64,000 nucleotides of DNA from Auanema rhodensis (GCA_964057225.1 OZ059897.1:3658001-3722000), one strand, 5' to 3'; shown: positions 11,584-26,320, numbered from the stretch's first letter. A program made the numbers and translations. Notes: generated from the letters alone by a model not told the origin.

Positions 11584-14500
11584 AAATAGCGTTTCTCAAT
11601 GTAGTATAGTGCATTCGATGCGGATTTTTAAGCTGCGTGGATCTGTGTTATCAGATTTGAGTTAGCTTAAAAATGCACCGAGATATAAACTGATATATGT
11701 TCACACTTATATCCTCGATTTTCACCCTGAAGAAATGATTTTTTCGTTGAATAACATTGTCCATCGTCTTCGTCTTGAAAAAAGGAATCTAAAAACATCT
11801 ACTTTTTGTGAAATTATTTAGAAATTTTTCGGGAAAATTTTTGTCAAAATGTTTTTGGAAGCAATGTTGAGTGTACATGGGAACTCAACATACACTAATG
11901 CATTATTTTTCAAACGATCATAACTAATTCTTGTATAGAGCGTTTCTCAATGTAGTATAGTGCATTCGATGCGGATTTTTAAGCTACGTTGATCTGTGTT
12001 ATCAGATTTGAGTTAGCTTAAAAATGCACCGAGATATCAACTGATATATGTTCACACTTATATCCTCGATTTTCACCCTGAAGAAATGATTTTTTCGTTG
12101 AATAACATTGTCCATCTTCTTCGTCTTGAAAAAAGGAATCTAAAAACATCTACTTTTTGTGAAATTATTTAGAAATTTTTCGGGAAAATTTTTGTCAAAA
12201 TGTTTTTGGAAGCAATGTTGAGTGTACATGGGAACTCAACATACACTAATGCATTATTTTTCAAACGATCATAACTAATTTTTGTATAGAGCGTTTCTCA
12301 ATGTGGTATAGTGCATTCGATGCGGATTTTTAAGCTGCGTTGATCTGTGTTATCAGATTTGAGTTAACTTAAAAATGCACCGAGATATCAACTGATATAT
12401 GTTCACACTTATATCCTCCATTTTCACCCTGAAGAGATGATTTTTTCGTTGAATAACATTGTCCATCGTCTTCGTCTTGAAAAAAGGAATCTAGAAACAC
12501 CTACTTTTTGTGAAATTATTCAGAAATTTTTCGGGAAAATTTTTGTCAAAATGTTTTTGGAAGCAATGTTGAGTGTACATGGGAACTCAACATACACTAA
12601 TGCATTATTTTTCAAACGATCATAACTAATTTTTGTAAATAGCGTTTCTCAATGTAGTATAGTGCATTCGATGCGGATTTTTAAGCTGCGTGGATCTGTG
12701 TTATCAGATTTGAGTTAGCTTAAAAATGCACCGAGATATCAACTGATATATGTTCACACTTATATCCTCGATTTTCACCCTGAAGAAATGATTTTTTCGT
12801 TGAATAACATTGTCCATCGTCTTCGTCTTGAAAAAAGGAATCTAAAAACATCTACTTTTTGTGAAATTATTTAGAAATTTTTCGGGAAAATTTTTGTCAA
12901 AATGTTTTTGGAAGCAATGTTGAGTGTACATGGGAACTCAACATACACTAATGCATTATTTTTCAAACGATCATAACTAATTCTTGTATAGAGCGTTTCT
13001 CAATGTAGTATAGTGCATTCGATGCGGATTTTTAAGCTACGTTGATCTGTGTTATCAGATTTGAGTTAGCTTAAAAATGCACCGAGATATCAACTGATAT
13101 ATGTTCACACTCATATCCTCGATTATCACCCTGAAGAATTGATTTTTTCGTTGAAAAACTATGTCCATCGTATTTTTCTTGAAAAAAGGAATCTAAAAAC
13201 ACCTACTTTTTGTGAAATTATTCAGAAATTTTTCGGGAAAATTTTTGTCAAAATGTTTTTGGAAGCAATGTTGAGTGTACATGGGAACTCAACATACACT
13301 AATGCATTATTTTTCAAACGATCATAACTAATTCTTGTATAGAGCGTTTCTCAATGTAGTATAGTGCATTCGATGCGGATTTTTAAGCTACGTTGATCTG
13401 TGTTATCAGATTTGAGTTAGCTTAAAAATGCACCGAGATATCAACTGATATATGTTCACACTTATATCCTCGATTTTCACCCTGAAGAAATGATTTTTTC
13501 GTTGAATAACATTGTCCATCGTCTTCGTCTTGAAAAAAGGAATCTAAAAACATCTACTTTTTGTGAAATTATTCAGAAATTTTTCGGGAAAATTTTTGTC
13601 AAAATGTTTTTGGAAGCAATGTTGAGTGTACATGGGAACTCAACATACACTAATGCATTATTTTTCAAACGATCATAACTAATTTTTGTAAATAGCGTTT
13701 CTCAATGTAGTATAGTGCATTCGATGCGGATTTTTAAGCTGCGTGGATCTGTGTTATCAGATTTGAGTTAGCTTAAAAATGCACCGAGATATAAACTGAT
13801 ATATGTTCACACTTATATCCTCGATTTTCACCCTGAAGAAATGATTTTTTCGTTGAATAACATTGTCCATCGTCTTCGTCTTGAAAAAAGGAATCTAAAA
13901 ACATCTACTTTTTGTGAAATTATTTAGAAATTTTTCGGGAAAATTTTTGTCAAAATGTTTTTGGAAGCAATGTTGAGTGTACATGGGAACTCAACATACA
14001 CTAATGCATTATTTTTCAAACGATCATAACTAATTCTTGTATAGAGCGTTTCTCAATGTAGTATAGTGCATTCGATGCGGATTTTTAAGCTACGTTGATC
14101 TGTGTTATCAGATTTGAGTTAGCTTAAAAATGCACCGAGATATCAACTGATATATGTTCACACTTATATCCTCGATTTTCACCCTGAAGAAATGATTTTT
14201 TCGTTGAATAACATTGTCCATCTTCTTCGTCTTGAAAAAAGGAATCTAAAAACATCTACTTTTTGTGAAATTATTTAGAAATTTTTCGGGAAAATTTTTG
14301 TCAAAATGTTTTTGGAAGCAATGTTGAGTGTACATGGGAACTCAACATACACTAATGCATTATTTTTCAAACGATCATAACTAATTTTTGTATAGAGCGT
14401 TTCTCAATGTGGTATAGTGCATTCGATGCGGATTTTTAAGCTGCGTTGATCTGTGTTATCAGATTTGAGTTAACTTAAAAATGCACCGAGATATCAACTG

Positions 14501-17500
14501 ATATATGTTCACACTTATATCCTCCATTTTCACCCTGAAGAGATGATTTTTTCGTTGAATAACATTGTCCATCGTCTTCGTCTTGAAAAAAGGAATCTAG
14601 AAACACCTACTTTTTGTGAAATTATTCAGAAATTTTTCGGGAAAATTTTTGTCAAAATGTTTTTGGAAGCAATGTTGAGTGTACATGGGAACTCAACATA
14701 CACTAATGCATTATTTTTCAAACGATCATAACTAATTTTTGTAAATAGCGTTTCTCAATGTAGTATAGTGCATTCGATGCGGATTTTTAAGCTGCGTGGA
14801 TCTGTGTTATCAGATTTGAGTTAGCTTAAAAATGCACCGAGATATCAACTGATATATGTTCACACTTATATCCTCGATTTTCACCCTGAAGAAATGATTT
14901 TTTCGTTGAATAACATTGTCCATCGTCTTCGTCTTGAAAAAAGGAATCTAAAAACATCTACTTTTTGTGAAATTATTTAGAAATTTTTCGGGAAAATTTT
15001 TGTCAAAATGTTTTTGGAAGCAATGTTGAGTGTACATGGGAACTCAACATACACTAATGCATTATTTTTCAAACGATCATAACTAATTCTTGTATAGAGC
15101 GTTTCTCAATGTAGTATAGTGCATTCGATGCGGATTTTTAAGCTACGTTGATCTGTGTTATCAGATTTGAGTTAGCTTAAAAATGCACCGAGATATCAAC
15201 TGATATATGTTCACACTCATATCCTCGATTATCACCCTGAAGAATTGATTTTTTCGTTGAAAAACTATGTCCATCGTATTTTTCTTGAAAAAAGGAATCT
15301 AAAAACACCTACTTTTTGTGAAATTATTCAGAAATTTTTCGGGAAAATTTTTGTCAAAATGTTTTTGGAAGCAATGTTGAGTGTACATGGGAACTCAACA
15401 TACACTAATGCATTATTTTTCAAACGATCATAACTAATTCTTGTATAGAGCGTTTCTCAATGTAGTATAGTGCATTCGATGCGGATTTTTAAGCTACGTT
15501 GATCTGTGTTATCAGATTTGAGTTAGCTTAAAAATGCACCGAGATATCAACTGATATATGTTCACACTTATATCCTCGATTTTCACCCTGAAGAGATGAT
15601 TTTTTCGTTGAATAACATTGTCCATCGTCTTCGTCTTGAAAAAAGGAATCTAAAAACATCTACTTTTTGTGAAATTATTTAGAAATTTTTCGGGAAAATT
15701 TTTGTCAAAATGTTTTTGGAAGCAATGTTGAGTGTACATGGGAACTCAACATACACTAATGCATTATTTTTCAAACGATCATAACTAATTCTTGTATAGA
15801 GCGTTTCTCAATGTAGTATAGTGCATTCGATGCGGATTTTTAAGCTGCGTTGATCTGTGTTATCAGATTTGAGTTAACTTAAAAATGCACCGAGATATCA
15901 ACTGATATATGTTCACACTCATATCCTCGATTATCACCCTGAAGAATTGATTTTTTCGTTGAAAAACTATGTCCATCGTATTTTTCTTGAAAAAAGGAAT
16001 CTAAAAACACCTACTTTTTGTGAAATTATTCAGAAATTTTTCGGGAAAATTTTTGTCAAAATGTTTTTGGAAGCAATGTTGAGTGTACATGGGAACTCAA
16101 CATACACTAATGCATTATTTTTCAAACGATCATAACTAATTTTTGTAAATAGCGTTTCTCAATGTAGTATAGTGCATTCGATGCGGATTTTTAAGCTGCG
16201 TGGATCTGTGTTATCAGATTTGAGTTAGCTTAAAAATGCACCGAGATATCAACTGATATATGTTCACACTTATATCCTCGATTTTCACCCTGAAGAAATG
16301 ATTTTTTCGTTGAATAACATTGTCCATCGTCTTCGTCTTGAAAAAAGGAATCTAAAAACATCTACTTTTTGTGAAATTATTTAGAAATTTTTCGGGAAAA
16401 TTTTTGTCAAAATGTTTTTGGAAGCAATGTTGAGTGTACATGGGAACTCAACATACACTAATGCATTATTTTTCAAACGATCATAACTAATTCTTGTATA
16501 GAGCGTTTCTCAATGTAGTATAGTGCATTCGATGCGGATTTTTAAGCTACGTTGATCTGTGTTATCAGATTTGAGTTAGCTTAAAAATGCACCGAGATAT
16601 CAACTGATATATGTTCACACTTATATCCTCGATTTTCACCCTGAAGAAATGATTTTTTCGTTGAATAACATTGTCCATCTTCTTCGTCTTGAAAAAAGGA
16701 ATCTAAAAACATCTACTTTTTGTGAAATTATTTAGAAATTTTTCGGGAAAATTTTTGTCAAAATGTTTTTGGAAGCAATGTTGAGTGTACATGGGAACTC
16801 AACATACACTAATGCATTATTTTTCAAACGATCATAACTAATTTTTGTAAATAGCGTTTCTCAATGTAGTATAGTGCATTCGATGCGGATTTTTAAGCTG
16901 CGTGGATCTGTGTTATCAGATTTGAGTTAGCTTAAAAATGCACCGAGATATCAACTGATATATGTTCACACTTATATCCTCGATTTTCACCCTGAAGAAA
17001 TGATTTTTTCGTTGAATAACATTGTCCATCGTCTTCGTCTTGAAAAAAGGAATCTAAAAACATCTACTTTTTGTGAAATTATTTAGAAATTTTTCGGGAA
17101 AATTTTTGTCAAAATGTTTTTGGAAGCAATGTTGAGTGTACATGGGAACTCAACATACACTAATGCATTATTTTTCAAACGATCATAACTAATTCTTGTA
17201 TAGAGCGTTTCTCAATGTAGTATAGTGCATTCGATGCGGATTTTTAAGCTACGTTGATCTGTGTTATCAGATTTGAGTTAGCTTAAAAATGCACCGAGAT
17301 ATCAACTGATATATGTTCACACTCATATCCTCGATTATCACCCTGAAGAATTGATTTTTTCGTTGAAAAACTATGTCCATCGTATTTTTCTTGAAAAAAG
17401 GAATCTAAAAACACCTACTTTTTGTGAAATTATTCAGAAATTTTTCGGGAAAATTTTTGTCAAAATGTTTTTGGAAGCAATGTTGAGTGTACATGGGAAC

Positions 17501-18954
17501 TCAACATACACTAATGCATTATTTTTCAAACGATCATAACTAATTCTTGTATAGAGCGTTTCTCAATGTAGTATAGTGCATTCGATGCGGATTTTTAAGC
17601 TACGTTGATCTGTGTTATCAGATTTGAGTTAGCTTAAAAATGCACCGAGATATCAACTGATATATGTTCACACTTATATCCTCGATTTTCACCCTGAAGA
17701 GATGATTTTTTCGTTGAATAACATTGTCCATCGTCTTCGTCTTGAAAAAAGGAATCTAAAAACATCTACTTTTTGTGAAATTATTTAGAAATTTTTCGGG
17801 AAAATTTTTGTCAAAATGTTTTTGGAAGCAATGTTGAGTGTACATGGGAACTCAACATACACTAATGCATTATTTTTCAAACGATCATAACTAATTCTTG
17901 TATAGAGCGTTTCTCAATGTAGTATAGTGCATTCGATGCGGATTTTTAAGCTGCGTTGATCTGTGTTATCAGATTTGAGTTAACTTAAAAATGCACCGAG
18001 ATATCAACTGATATATGTTCACACTCATATCCTCGATTATCACCCTGAAGAATTGATTTTTTCGTTGAAAAACTATGTCCATCGTATTTTTCTTGAAAAA
18101 AGGAATCTAAAAACACCTACTTTTTGTGAAATTATTCAGAAATTTTTCCGGAAAATTTTTGTCAAAATGTTTTTGGAAGCAATGTTGAGTGTACATGGGA
18201 ACTCAACATACACTAATGCATTATTTTTCAAACGATCATAACTAATTTTTGTAAATAGCGTTTCTCAATGTAGTATAGTGCATTCGATGCGGATTTTTAA
18301 GCTGCGTGGATCTGTGTTATCAGATTTGAGTTAGCTTAAAAATGCACCGAGATATCAACTGATATATGTTCACACTTATATCCTCGATTTTCACCCTGAA
18401 GAAATGATTTTTTCGTTGAATAACATTGTCCATCGTCTTCGTCTTGAAAAAAGGAATCTAAAAACATCTACTTTTTGTGAAATTATTTAGAAATTTTTCG
18501 GGAAAATTTTTGTCAAAATGTTTTTGGAAGCAATGTTGAGTGTACATGGGAACTCAACATACACTAATGCATTATTTTTCAAACGATCATAACTAATTCT
18601 TGTATAGAGCGTTTCTCAATGTAGTATAGTGCATTCGATGCGGATTTTTAAGCTACGTTGATCTGTGTTATCAGATTTGAGTTAGCTTAAAAATGCACCG
18701 AGATATCAACTGATATATGTTCACACTTATATCCTCGATTTTCACCCTGAAGAAATGATTTTTTCGTTGAATAACATTGTCCATCTTCTTCGTCTTGAAA
18801 AAAGGAATCTAAAAACATCTACTTTTTGTGAAATTATTTAGAAATTTTTCGGGAAAATTTTTGTCAAAATGTTTTTGGAAGCAATGTTGAGTGTACATGG
18901 GAACTCAACATACACTAATGCATTATTTTTCAAACGATCATAACTAATTTTTGT
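11584..18954 (+). repeat. 21-monomer region with 6-monomer (2106 bp) higher-order period
   Basis: Monomers at 11584-13338 recur at 13690-15444 (markers ATAAACTG, CCATCTTCTTCG, CCTCCATT with CTAGAAACACC, GTAAATAGC, AAAACTATG). Monomers at 14743-16848 recur at 16849-18954 in the same order. The lag stays at 2106 bp, but the content of the unit drifts: the slot holding CCTCCATT in the first copies is replaced by a GTAAATAGC monomer at 16849. This indicates repeated six-monomer unequal exchange with slippage of the unit composition. Private changes include CCGGAAAA near 18148. Confidence 0.85.
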
Positions 18955-19656
18955 ATAGAGCGTTTCTCAATGTGGTATAGTGCATTCGATGCGGATTTTT
19001 AAGCTGCGTTGATCTGTGTTATCAGATTTGAGTTAACTTAAAAATGCACCGAGATATCAACTGATATATGTTCACACTTATATCCTCCATTTTCACCCTG
19101 AAGAGATGATTTTTTCGTTGAATAACATTGTCCATCGTCTTCGTCTTGAAAAAAGGAATCTAAAAACACCTACTTTTTGTGAAATTATTCAGAAATTTTT
19201 CGGGAAAATTTTTGTCAAAATGTTTTTGGAAGCAATGTTGAGTGTACATGGGAACTCAACATACACTAATGCATTATTTTTCAAACAATCATAACTAATT
19301 TTTGTATAGAGCGTTTCTCAATGTAGTATAGTGCATTCGATGCGGATTTTTAAGCTGCTTTGATCTGTGTTATCAGATTTGAGTTAACTTAAAAATGCAC
19401 CGAGATATCAACTGATATAGGTTCACACTTATATCCTCGATTTTCACCCTGAAGAAATGATTTTTTCGTTGAAAAACATTGTCCATCGTATTCGTCTTGA
19501 AAAAAGGAATCTAAAAACATCTACTTTTTGTGAAATTATTTAGAAATTGTTCGGGAAAATTTTTGTCAAAATGTTTTTGGAAGCAATGTTGAGTGTACAT
19601 GGGAACTCAACATACACTAATGCATTATTTTTCAAACGATCATAACTAATTTTTGT

Positions 19657-21059
19657 ATAGAGCGTTTCTCAATGTAGTATAGTGCATTCGATGCGGATTT
19701 TTAAGCTGCGTTGATCTGTGTTATCAGATTTGAGTTAACTTAAAAATGCACCGAGATATCAACTGATATAGGTTCACACATATATCCTCGATTTTCACCC
19801 TGAAGAAATGATTTTTCCGTTGAAAAACATTGTCCATCGTCTTCGTCTTGAAAAAAGGAATCTAAAAACATCTACTTTTTGTGAAATTATTCAGAAATTT
19901 TCCGGGAAAATTTTTGTCAAAATGTTTTTGGAAGCAATGTTGAGTGTACATGGGAACTCAACATACACTAATGCATTATTTTTCAAACGATCATAACTAA
20001 TTTTTGTATAGAGCGTTTTTTAATGTAGTATAATGCATTCGATGCGGATTTTTAAGCTGCGTTGATCTGTGTTATCAGATTTGAGTTAGCTTGAAAATGC
20101 ACCGAGATATCAACTGATATATGTTCACACTTATATCCTCGATTTTCACCCTGAAGAAATGATTTTTTCGTTGAATAACATTGTCCATCGTCTTCGTCTT
20201 GAAAAAAGGAATCTAAAAACATCTACTTTTTGTGAAATTATTTAGAAATTTTTCGGGAAAATTTTTGTCAAAATGTTTTTGGAAGCAATGTTGAGTGTAC
20301 ATGGGAACTCAACATACACTAATGCATTATTTTTCAAACGATCATAACTAATTTTTGTATAGAGCGTTTTTTAATGTAGTATAATGCATTCGATGCGGAT
20401 TTTTAAGCTGCGTTGATCTGTGTTATCAGATTTGAGTTAGCTTAAAAATGCACCGAGATATCAACTGATATATGTTCACACTCATATCCTCGATTATCAC
20501 CCTGAAGAATTGATTTTTTCGTTGAAAAACATTGTCCATCGTATTTTTCTTGAAAAAAGGAATCTAAAAACATCTACTTTTTGTGAAATTATTTAGAAAT
20601 TTTTCGGGAAAATTTTTGTCAAAATGTTTTTGGAAGCAATGTTGAGTGTACATGGGAACTCAACATACACTAATGCATTATTTTTCAAACGATCATAACT
20701 AATTTTTGTATAGAGCGTTTCTCAACGTAGTATAGTGCATTCGATGCGGATTTTTAAGCTGCTTTGATCTGTGTTATCAGATTTGAGTTAACTTAAAAAT
20801 GCACCGAGATATCAACTGATATAGGTTCACACTTATATCCTCGATTTTCACCCTGAAGAGATGATTTTTTCGTTGAATAACATTGTCCATCGTCTTCGTC
20901 TTGAAAAAAGGAATCTAAAAACATCTACTTTTGTGAAATTATTTAGAAATTTTTCGGGAAAATTTTTGTCAAAATGTTTTTGGAAGCAATGTTGAGTGTA
21001 CATGGGAACTCAACATACACTAATGCATTATTTTTCAAACGATCATAACTAATTTTTGT
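19657..21059 (+). repeat. 4-monomer higher-order repeat, copy 1 (1403 bp)
   Basis: Four monomers with markers, in order: TTCCGTTG with CCGGGA; GTTTTTTAATG with GCTTGAAAATG; GTTTTTTAATG with AATTGATT; CTCAACG with GAGATG and a one-T deletion near 20930. The fourth monomer is 350 bp, making the unit 1403 bp. Confidence 0.9.
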
Positions 21060-22462
21060 ATAGAGCGTTTCTCAATGTAGTATAGTGCATTCGATGCGGA
21101 TTTTTAAGCTGCGTTGATCTGTGTTATCAGATTTGAGTTAACTTAAAAATGCACCGAGATATCAACTGATATAGGTTCACACATATATCCTCGATTTTCA
21201 CCCTGAAGAAATGATTTTTCCGTTGAAAAACATTGTCCATCGTCTTCGTCTTGAAAAAAGGAATCTAAAAACATCTACTTTTTGTGAAATTATTCAGAAA
21301 TTTTCCGGGAAAATTTTTGTCAAAATGTTTTTGGAAGCAATGTTGAGTGTACATGGGAACTCAACATACACTAATGCATTATTTTTCAAACGATCATAAC
21401 TAATTTTTGTATAGAGCGTTTTTTAATGTAGTATAATGCATTCGATGCGGATTTTTAAGCTGCGTTGATCTGTGTTATCAGATTTGAGTTAGCTTGAAAA
21501 TGCACCGAGATATCAACTGATATATGTTCACACTTATATCCTCGATTTTCACCCTGAAGAAATGATTTTTTCGTTGAATAACATTGTCCATCGTCTTCGT
21601 CTTGAAAAAAGGAATCTAAAAACATCTACTTTTTGTGAAATTATTTAGAAATTTTTCGGGAAAATTTTTGTCAAAATGTTTTTGGAAGCAATGTTGAGTG
21701 TACATGGGAACTCAACATACACTAATGCATTATTTTTCAAACGATCATAACTAATTTTTGTATAGAGCGTTTTTTAATGTAGTATAATGCATTCGATGCG
21801 GATTTTTAAGCTGCGTTGATCTGTGTTATCAGATTTGAGTTAGCTTAAAAATGCACCGAGATATCAACTGATATATGTTCACACTCATATCCTCGATTAT
21901 CACCCTGAAGAATTGATTTTTTCGTTGAAAAACATTGTCCATCGTATTTTTCTTGAAAAAAGGAATCTAAAAACATCTACTTTTTGTGAAATTATTTAGA
22001 AATTTTTCGGGAAAATTTTTGTCAAAATGTTTTTGGAAGCAATGTTGAGTGTACATGGGAACTCAACATACACTAATGCATTATTTTTCAAACGATCATA
22101 ACTAATTTTTGTATAGAGCGTTTCTCAACGTAGTATAGTGCATTCGATGCGGATTTTTAAGCTGCTTTGATCTGTGTTATCAGATTTGAGTTAACTTAAA
22201 AATGCACCGAGATATCAACTGATATAGGTTCACACTTATATCCTCGATTTTCACCCTGAAGAGATGATTTTTTCGTTGAATAACATTGTCCATCGTCTTC
22301 GTCTTGAAAAAAGGAATCTAAAAACATCTACTTTTGTGAAATTATTTAGAAATTTTTCGGGAAAATTTTTGTCAAAATGTTTTTGGAAGCAATGTTGAGT
22401 GTACATGGGAACTCAACATACACTAATGCATTATTTTTCAAACGATCATAACTAATTTTTGT
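21060..22462 (+). repeat. 4-monomer higher-order repeat, copy 2 (1403 bp)
   Basis: Adjacent copy of 19657-21059 that looks identical by eye over all markers, including the one-T deletion near 22331. Sharing the deletion shows the deletion preceded the duplication. Confidence 0.9.
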
Positions 22463-23163
22463 ATAGAGCGTTTCTCAATGTGGTATAGTGCATTCGATGC
22501 GGATTTTTAAGCTGCGTTGATCTGTGTTATCAGATTTGAGTTAACTTAAAAATGCACCGAGATATCAACTGATATATGTTCACACTTATATCCTCGATTT
22601 TCACCCTGAAGAGATGATTTTTTCGTTGAATAACATTGTCCATCGTCTTCGTCTTGAAAAAAGGAATCTAAAAACATCTACTTTTGTGAAATTATTTAGA
22701 AATTTTTCGGGAAAATTTTTGTCAAAATGTTTTTGGAAGCAATGTTGAGTGTACATGAGAACTCAACATACACTAATGCATTATTTTTCAAACGATCATA
22801 ACTAATTCTTGTATAGAGCGTTTCTCAATGTAGTATAGTGCATTCGATGCGGATTTTTAAGCTACGTTGATCTGTGTTATCAGATTTGAGTTAGCTTAAA
22901 AATGCACCGAGATATCAACTGATATATGTTCACACTTATATCCTCGATTTTCACCCTGAAGAAATGATTTTTTCGTTGAATAACATTGTCCATCTTCTTC
23001 GTCTTGAAAAAAGGAATCTAAAAACATCTACTTTTTGTGAAATTATTTAGAAATTTTTCGGGAAAATTTTTGTCAAAATGTTTTTGGAAGCAATGTTGAG
23101 TGTACATGGGAACTCAACATACACTAATGCATTATTTTTCAAACGATCATAACTAATTTTTGT
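21411..23163 (+). repeat. five-monomer block, first copy (lag 2104 bp)
   Basis: Five monomers (start 21411) recur in order at 23515-25267. The block overlaps the second 4-mer copy and adds two more monomers: a GTGGTATA monomer with a T deletion and ACATGAGAAC, and an AGCTACG monomer with CATCTTCTTCG. Two one-T deletions make it 1753 bp. The overlap of two lags (1403 and 2104) on the same bases shows two successive duplications. Confidence 0.85.
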
Positions 23164-23514
23164 ATAGAGCGTTTCTCAACGTAGTATAGTGCATTCGATG
23201 CGGATTTTTAAGCTGCTTTGATCTGTGTTATCAGATTTGAGTTAGCTTAAAAATGCACCGAGATATCAACTGATATATGTTCACACTCATATCCTCGATT
23301 ATCACCCTGAAGAATTGATTTTTTCGTTGAAAAACATTGTCCATCGTATTTTTCTTGAAAAAAGGAATCTAAAAACATCTACTTTTTGTGAAATTATTCA
23401 GAAATTTTCCGGGAAAATTTTTGTCAAAATGTTTTTGGAAGCAATGTTGAGTGTACATGGGAACTCAACATACACTAATGCATTATTTTTCAAACGATCA
23501 TAACTAATTTTTGT
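23164..23514 (+). repeat. chimeric monomer joining three variant types
   Basis: The front (CTCAACG, GCTTTG) matches the type at 20710; the middle (TTAGC, CTCATATCC, AATTG, GTATTTTTC) matches the type at 20359; the rear (ATTATTCAG, CCGGGA) matches the type at 21060. The rear junction lies between offsets about 190 and 236. It sits exactly between the two copies of the five-monomer block, so it is probably the scar of the exchange that made them. Confidence 0.75.
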
Positions 23515-25267
23515 ATAGAGCGTTTTTTAATGTAGTATAATGCATTCGATGCGGATTTTTAAGCTGCGTTGATCTGTGTTATCAGATTTGAGTTAGCTTG
23601 AAAATGCACCGAGATATCAACTGATATATGTTCACACTTATATCCTCGATTTTCACCCTGAAGAAATGATTTTTTCGTTGAATAACATTGTCCATCGTCT
23701 TCGTCTTGAAAAAAGGAATCTAAAAACATCTACTTTTTGTGAAATTATTTAGAAATTTTTCGGGAAAATTTTTGTCAAAATGTTTTTGGAAGCAATGTTG
23801 AGTGTACATGGGAACTCAACATACACTAATGCATTATTTTTCAAACGATCATAACTAATTTTTGTATAGAGCGTTTTTTAATGTAGTATAATGCATTCGA
23901 TGCGGATTTTTAAGCTGCGTTGATCTGTGTTATCAGATTTGAGTTAGCTTAAAAATGCACCGAGATATCAACTGATATATGTTCACACTCATATCCTCGA
24001 TTATCACCCTGAAGAATTGATTTTTTCGTTGAAAAACATTGTCCATCGTATTTTTCTTGAAAAAAGGAATCTAAAAACATCTACTTTTTGTGAAATTATT
24101 TAGAAATTTTTCGGGAAAATTTTTGTCAAAATGTTTTTGGAAGCAATGTTGAGTGTACATGGGAACTCAACATACACTAATGCATTATTTTTCAAACGAT
24201 CATAACTAATTTTTGTATAGAGCGTTTCTCAACGTAGTATAGTGCATTCGATGCGGATTTTTAAGCTGCTTTGATCTGTGTTATCAGATTTGAGTTAACT
24301 TAAAAATGCACCGAGATATCAACTGATATAGGTTCACACTTATATCCTCGATTTTCACCCTGAAGAGATGATTTTTTCGTTGAATAACATTGTCCATCGT
24401 CTTCGTCTTGAAAAAAGGAATCTAAAAACATCTACTTTTGTGAAATTATTTAGAAATTTTTCGGGAAAATTTTTGTCAAAATGTTTTTGGAAGCAATGTT
24501 GAGTGTACATGGGAACTCAACATACACTAATGCATTATTTTTCAAACGATCATAACTAATTTTTGTATAGAGCGTTTCTCAATGTGGTATAGTGCATTCG
24601 ATGCGGATTTTTAAGCTGCGTTGATCTGTGTTATCAGATTTGAGTTAACTTAAAAATGCACCGAGATATCAACTGATATATGTTCACACTTATATCCTCG
24701 ATTTTCACCCTGAAGAGATGATTTTTTCGTTGAATAACATTGTCCATCGTCTTCGTCTTGAAAAAAGGAATCTAAAAACATCTACTTTTGTGAAATTATT
24801 TAGAAATTTTTCGGGAAAATTTTTGTCAAAATGTTTTTGGAAGCAATGTTGAGTGTACATGAGAACTCAACATACACTAATGCATTATTTTTCAAACGAT
24901 CATAACTAATTCTTGTATAGAGCGTTTCTCAATGTAGTATAGTGCATTCGATGCGGATTTTTAAGCTACGTTGATCTGTGTTATCAGATTTGAGTTAGCT
25001 TAAAAATGCACCGAGATATCAACTGATATATGTTCACACTTATATCCTCGATTTTCACCCTGAAGAAATGATTTTTTCGTTGAATAACATTGTCCATCTT
25101 CTTCGTCTTGAAAAAAGGAATCTAAAAACATCTACTTTTTGTGAAATTATTTAGAAATTTTTCGGGAAAATTTTTGTCAAAATGTTTTTGGAAGCAATGT
25201 TGAGTGTACATGGGAACTCAACATACACTAATGCATTATTTTTCAAACGATCATAACTAATTTTTGT
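23515..25267 (+). repeat. five-monomer block, second copy
   Basis: Repeats 21411-23163 monomer by monomer, including the deletions near 24434 and 24784 and the ACATGAGAAC change near 24858. Separated from the first copy by the chimeric monomer at 23164. Confidence 0.85.
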
Positions 25268-26320
25268 ATAGAGCGTTTCTCAATGTGGTATAGTGCATTC
25301 GATGCGGATTTTTAAGCTGCGTTGATCTGTGTTATCAGATTTGAGTTAACTTAAAAATGCACCGAGATATCAACTGATATATGTTCACACTTATATCCTC
25401 GATTTTCACCCTGAAGAGATGATTTTTTCGTTGAATAACATTGTCCATCGTCTTCGTCTTGAAAAAAGGAATCTAAAAACACCTACTTTTTGTGAAATTA
25501 TTTAGAAATTTTTCGGGAAAATTTTTGTCAAAATGTTTTTGGAAGCAATGTTGAGTGTACATGGGAACTCAACATACACTAATGCATTATTTTTCAAACA
25601 ATCATAACTAATTTTTGTATAGAGCGTTTCTCAACGTAGTATAGTGCATTCGATGCGGATTTTTAAGCTGCTTTGATCTGTGTTATCAGATTTGAGTTAA
25701 CTTAAAAATGCACCGAGATATCAACTGATATAGGTTCACACTTATATCCTCGATTTTCACCCTGAAGAAATGATTTTTTCGTTGAAAAACATTGTCCATC
25801 GTATTCGTCTTGAAAAAAGGAATCTAAAAACATCTACTTTTTGTGAAATTATTTAGAAATTGTTCGGGAAAATTTTTGTCAAAATGTTTTTGGAAGCAAT
25901 GTTGAGTGTACATGGGAACTCAACATACACTAATGCATTATTTTTCAAACGATCATAACTAATTTTTGTATAGAGCGTTTCTCAATGTAGTATAGTGCAT
26001 TCGATGCGGATTTTTAAGCTGCGTTGATCTGTGTTATCAGATTTGAGTTAACTTAAAAATGCACCGAGATATCAACTGATATAGGTTCACACATATATCC
26101 TCGATTTTCACCCTGAAGAAATGATTTTTCCGTTGAAAAACATTGTCCATCGTCTTCGTCTTGAAAAAAGGAATTTAAAAACATCTACTTTTCGTGAAAT
26201 TATTCAGAAATTTTTCGGGAAAATTTTTGTCAAAATGTTTTTGGAAGCAATGTTGAGTGTACATGGGAACTCAACATACACTAATGCATTATTTTTCAAA
26301 CGATCATAACTAATTTTTGT
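25268..26320 (+). repeat. 3-monomer higher-order repeat, copy 1 (1053 bp)
   Basis: Order: GTGGTATA monomer with ACACCTAC and CAAACAATC; CTCAACG/GCTTTG monomer with AATTGTTCGGG; ACATATATCC monomer with TTCCGTTG. The third monomer has private changes GGAATTTAAA and CTTTTCGTG near 26172-26192. Confidence 0.88.

Larger units (their letters stand above)
1..19656 (+). repeat. array zone 1: 56 monomers
   Basis: Fifty-six monomers, all exactly 351 bp by phase. Zone markers are GTAAATAGCG in place of GTATAGAGCG at the monomer start (monomers at 2458, 5266, 11584, 12637, 13690, 14743, 16147, 16849 and 18253, not seen later), GCGTGG at offset 52, AATTGATT with CTCATATCC, and AGCTACGTTG from 8074 onward. 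Monomers outside the listed higher-order blocks (1-2457 and 10180-11583) are mixed types that alternate without a clean long period. No gene lies in this zone. Confidence 0.85.
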
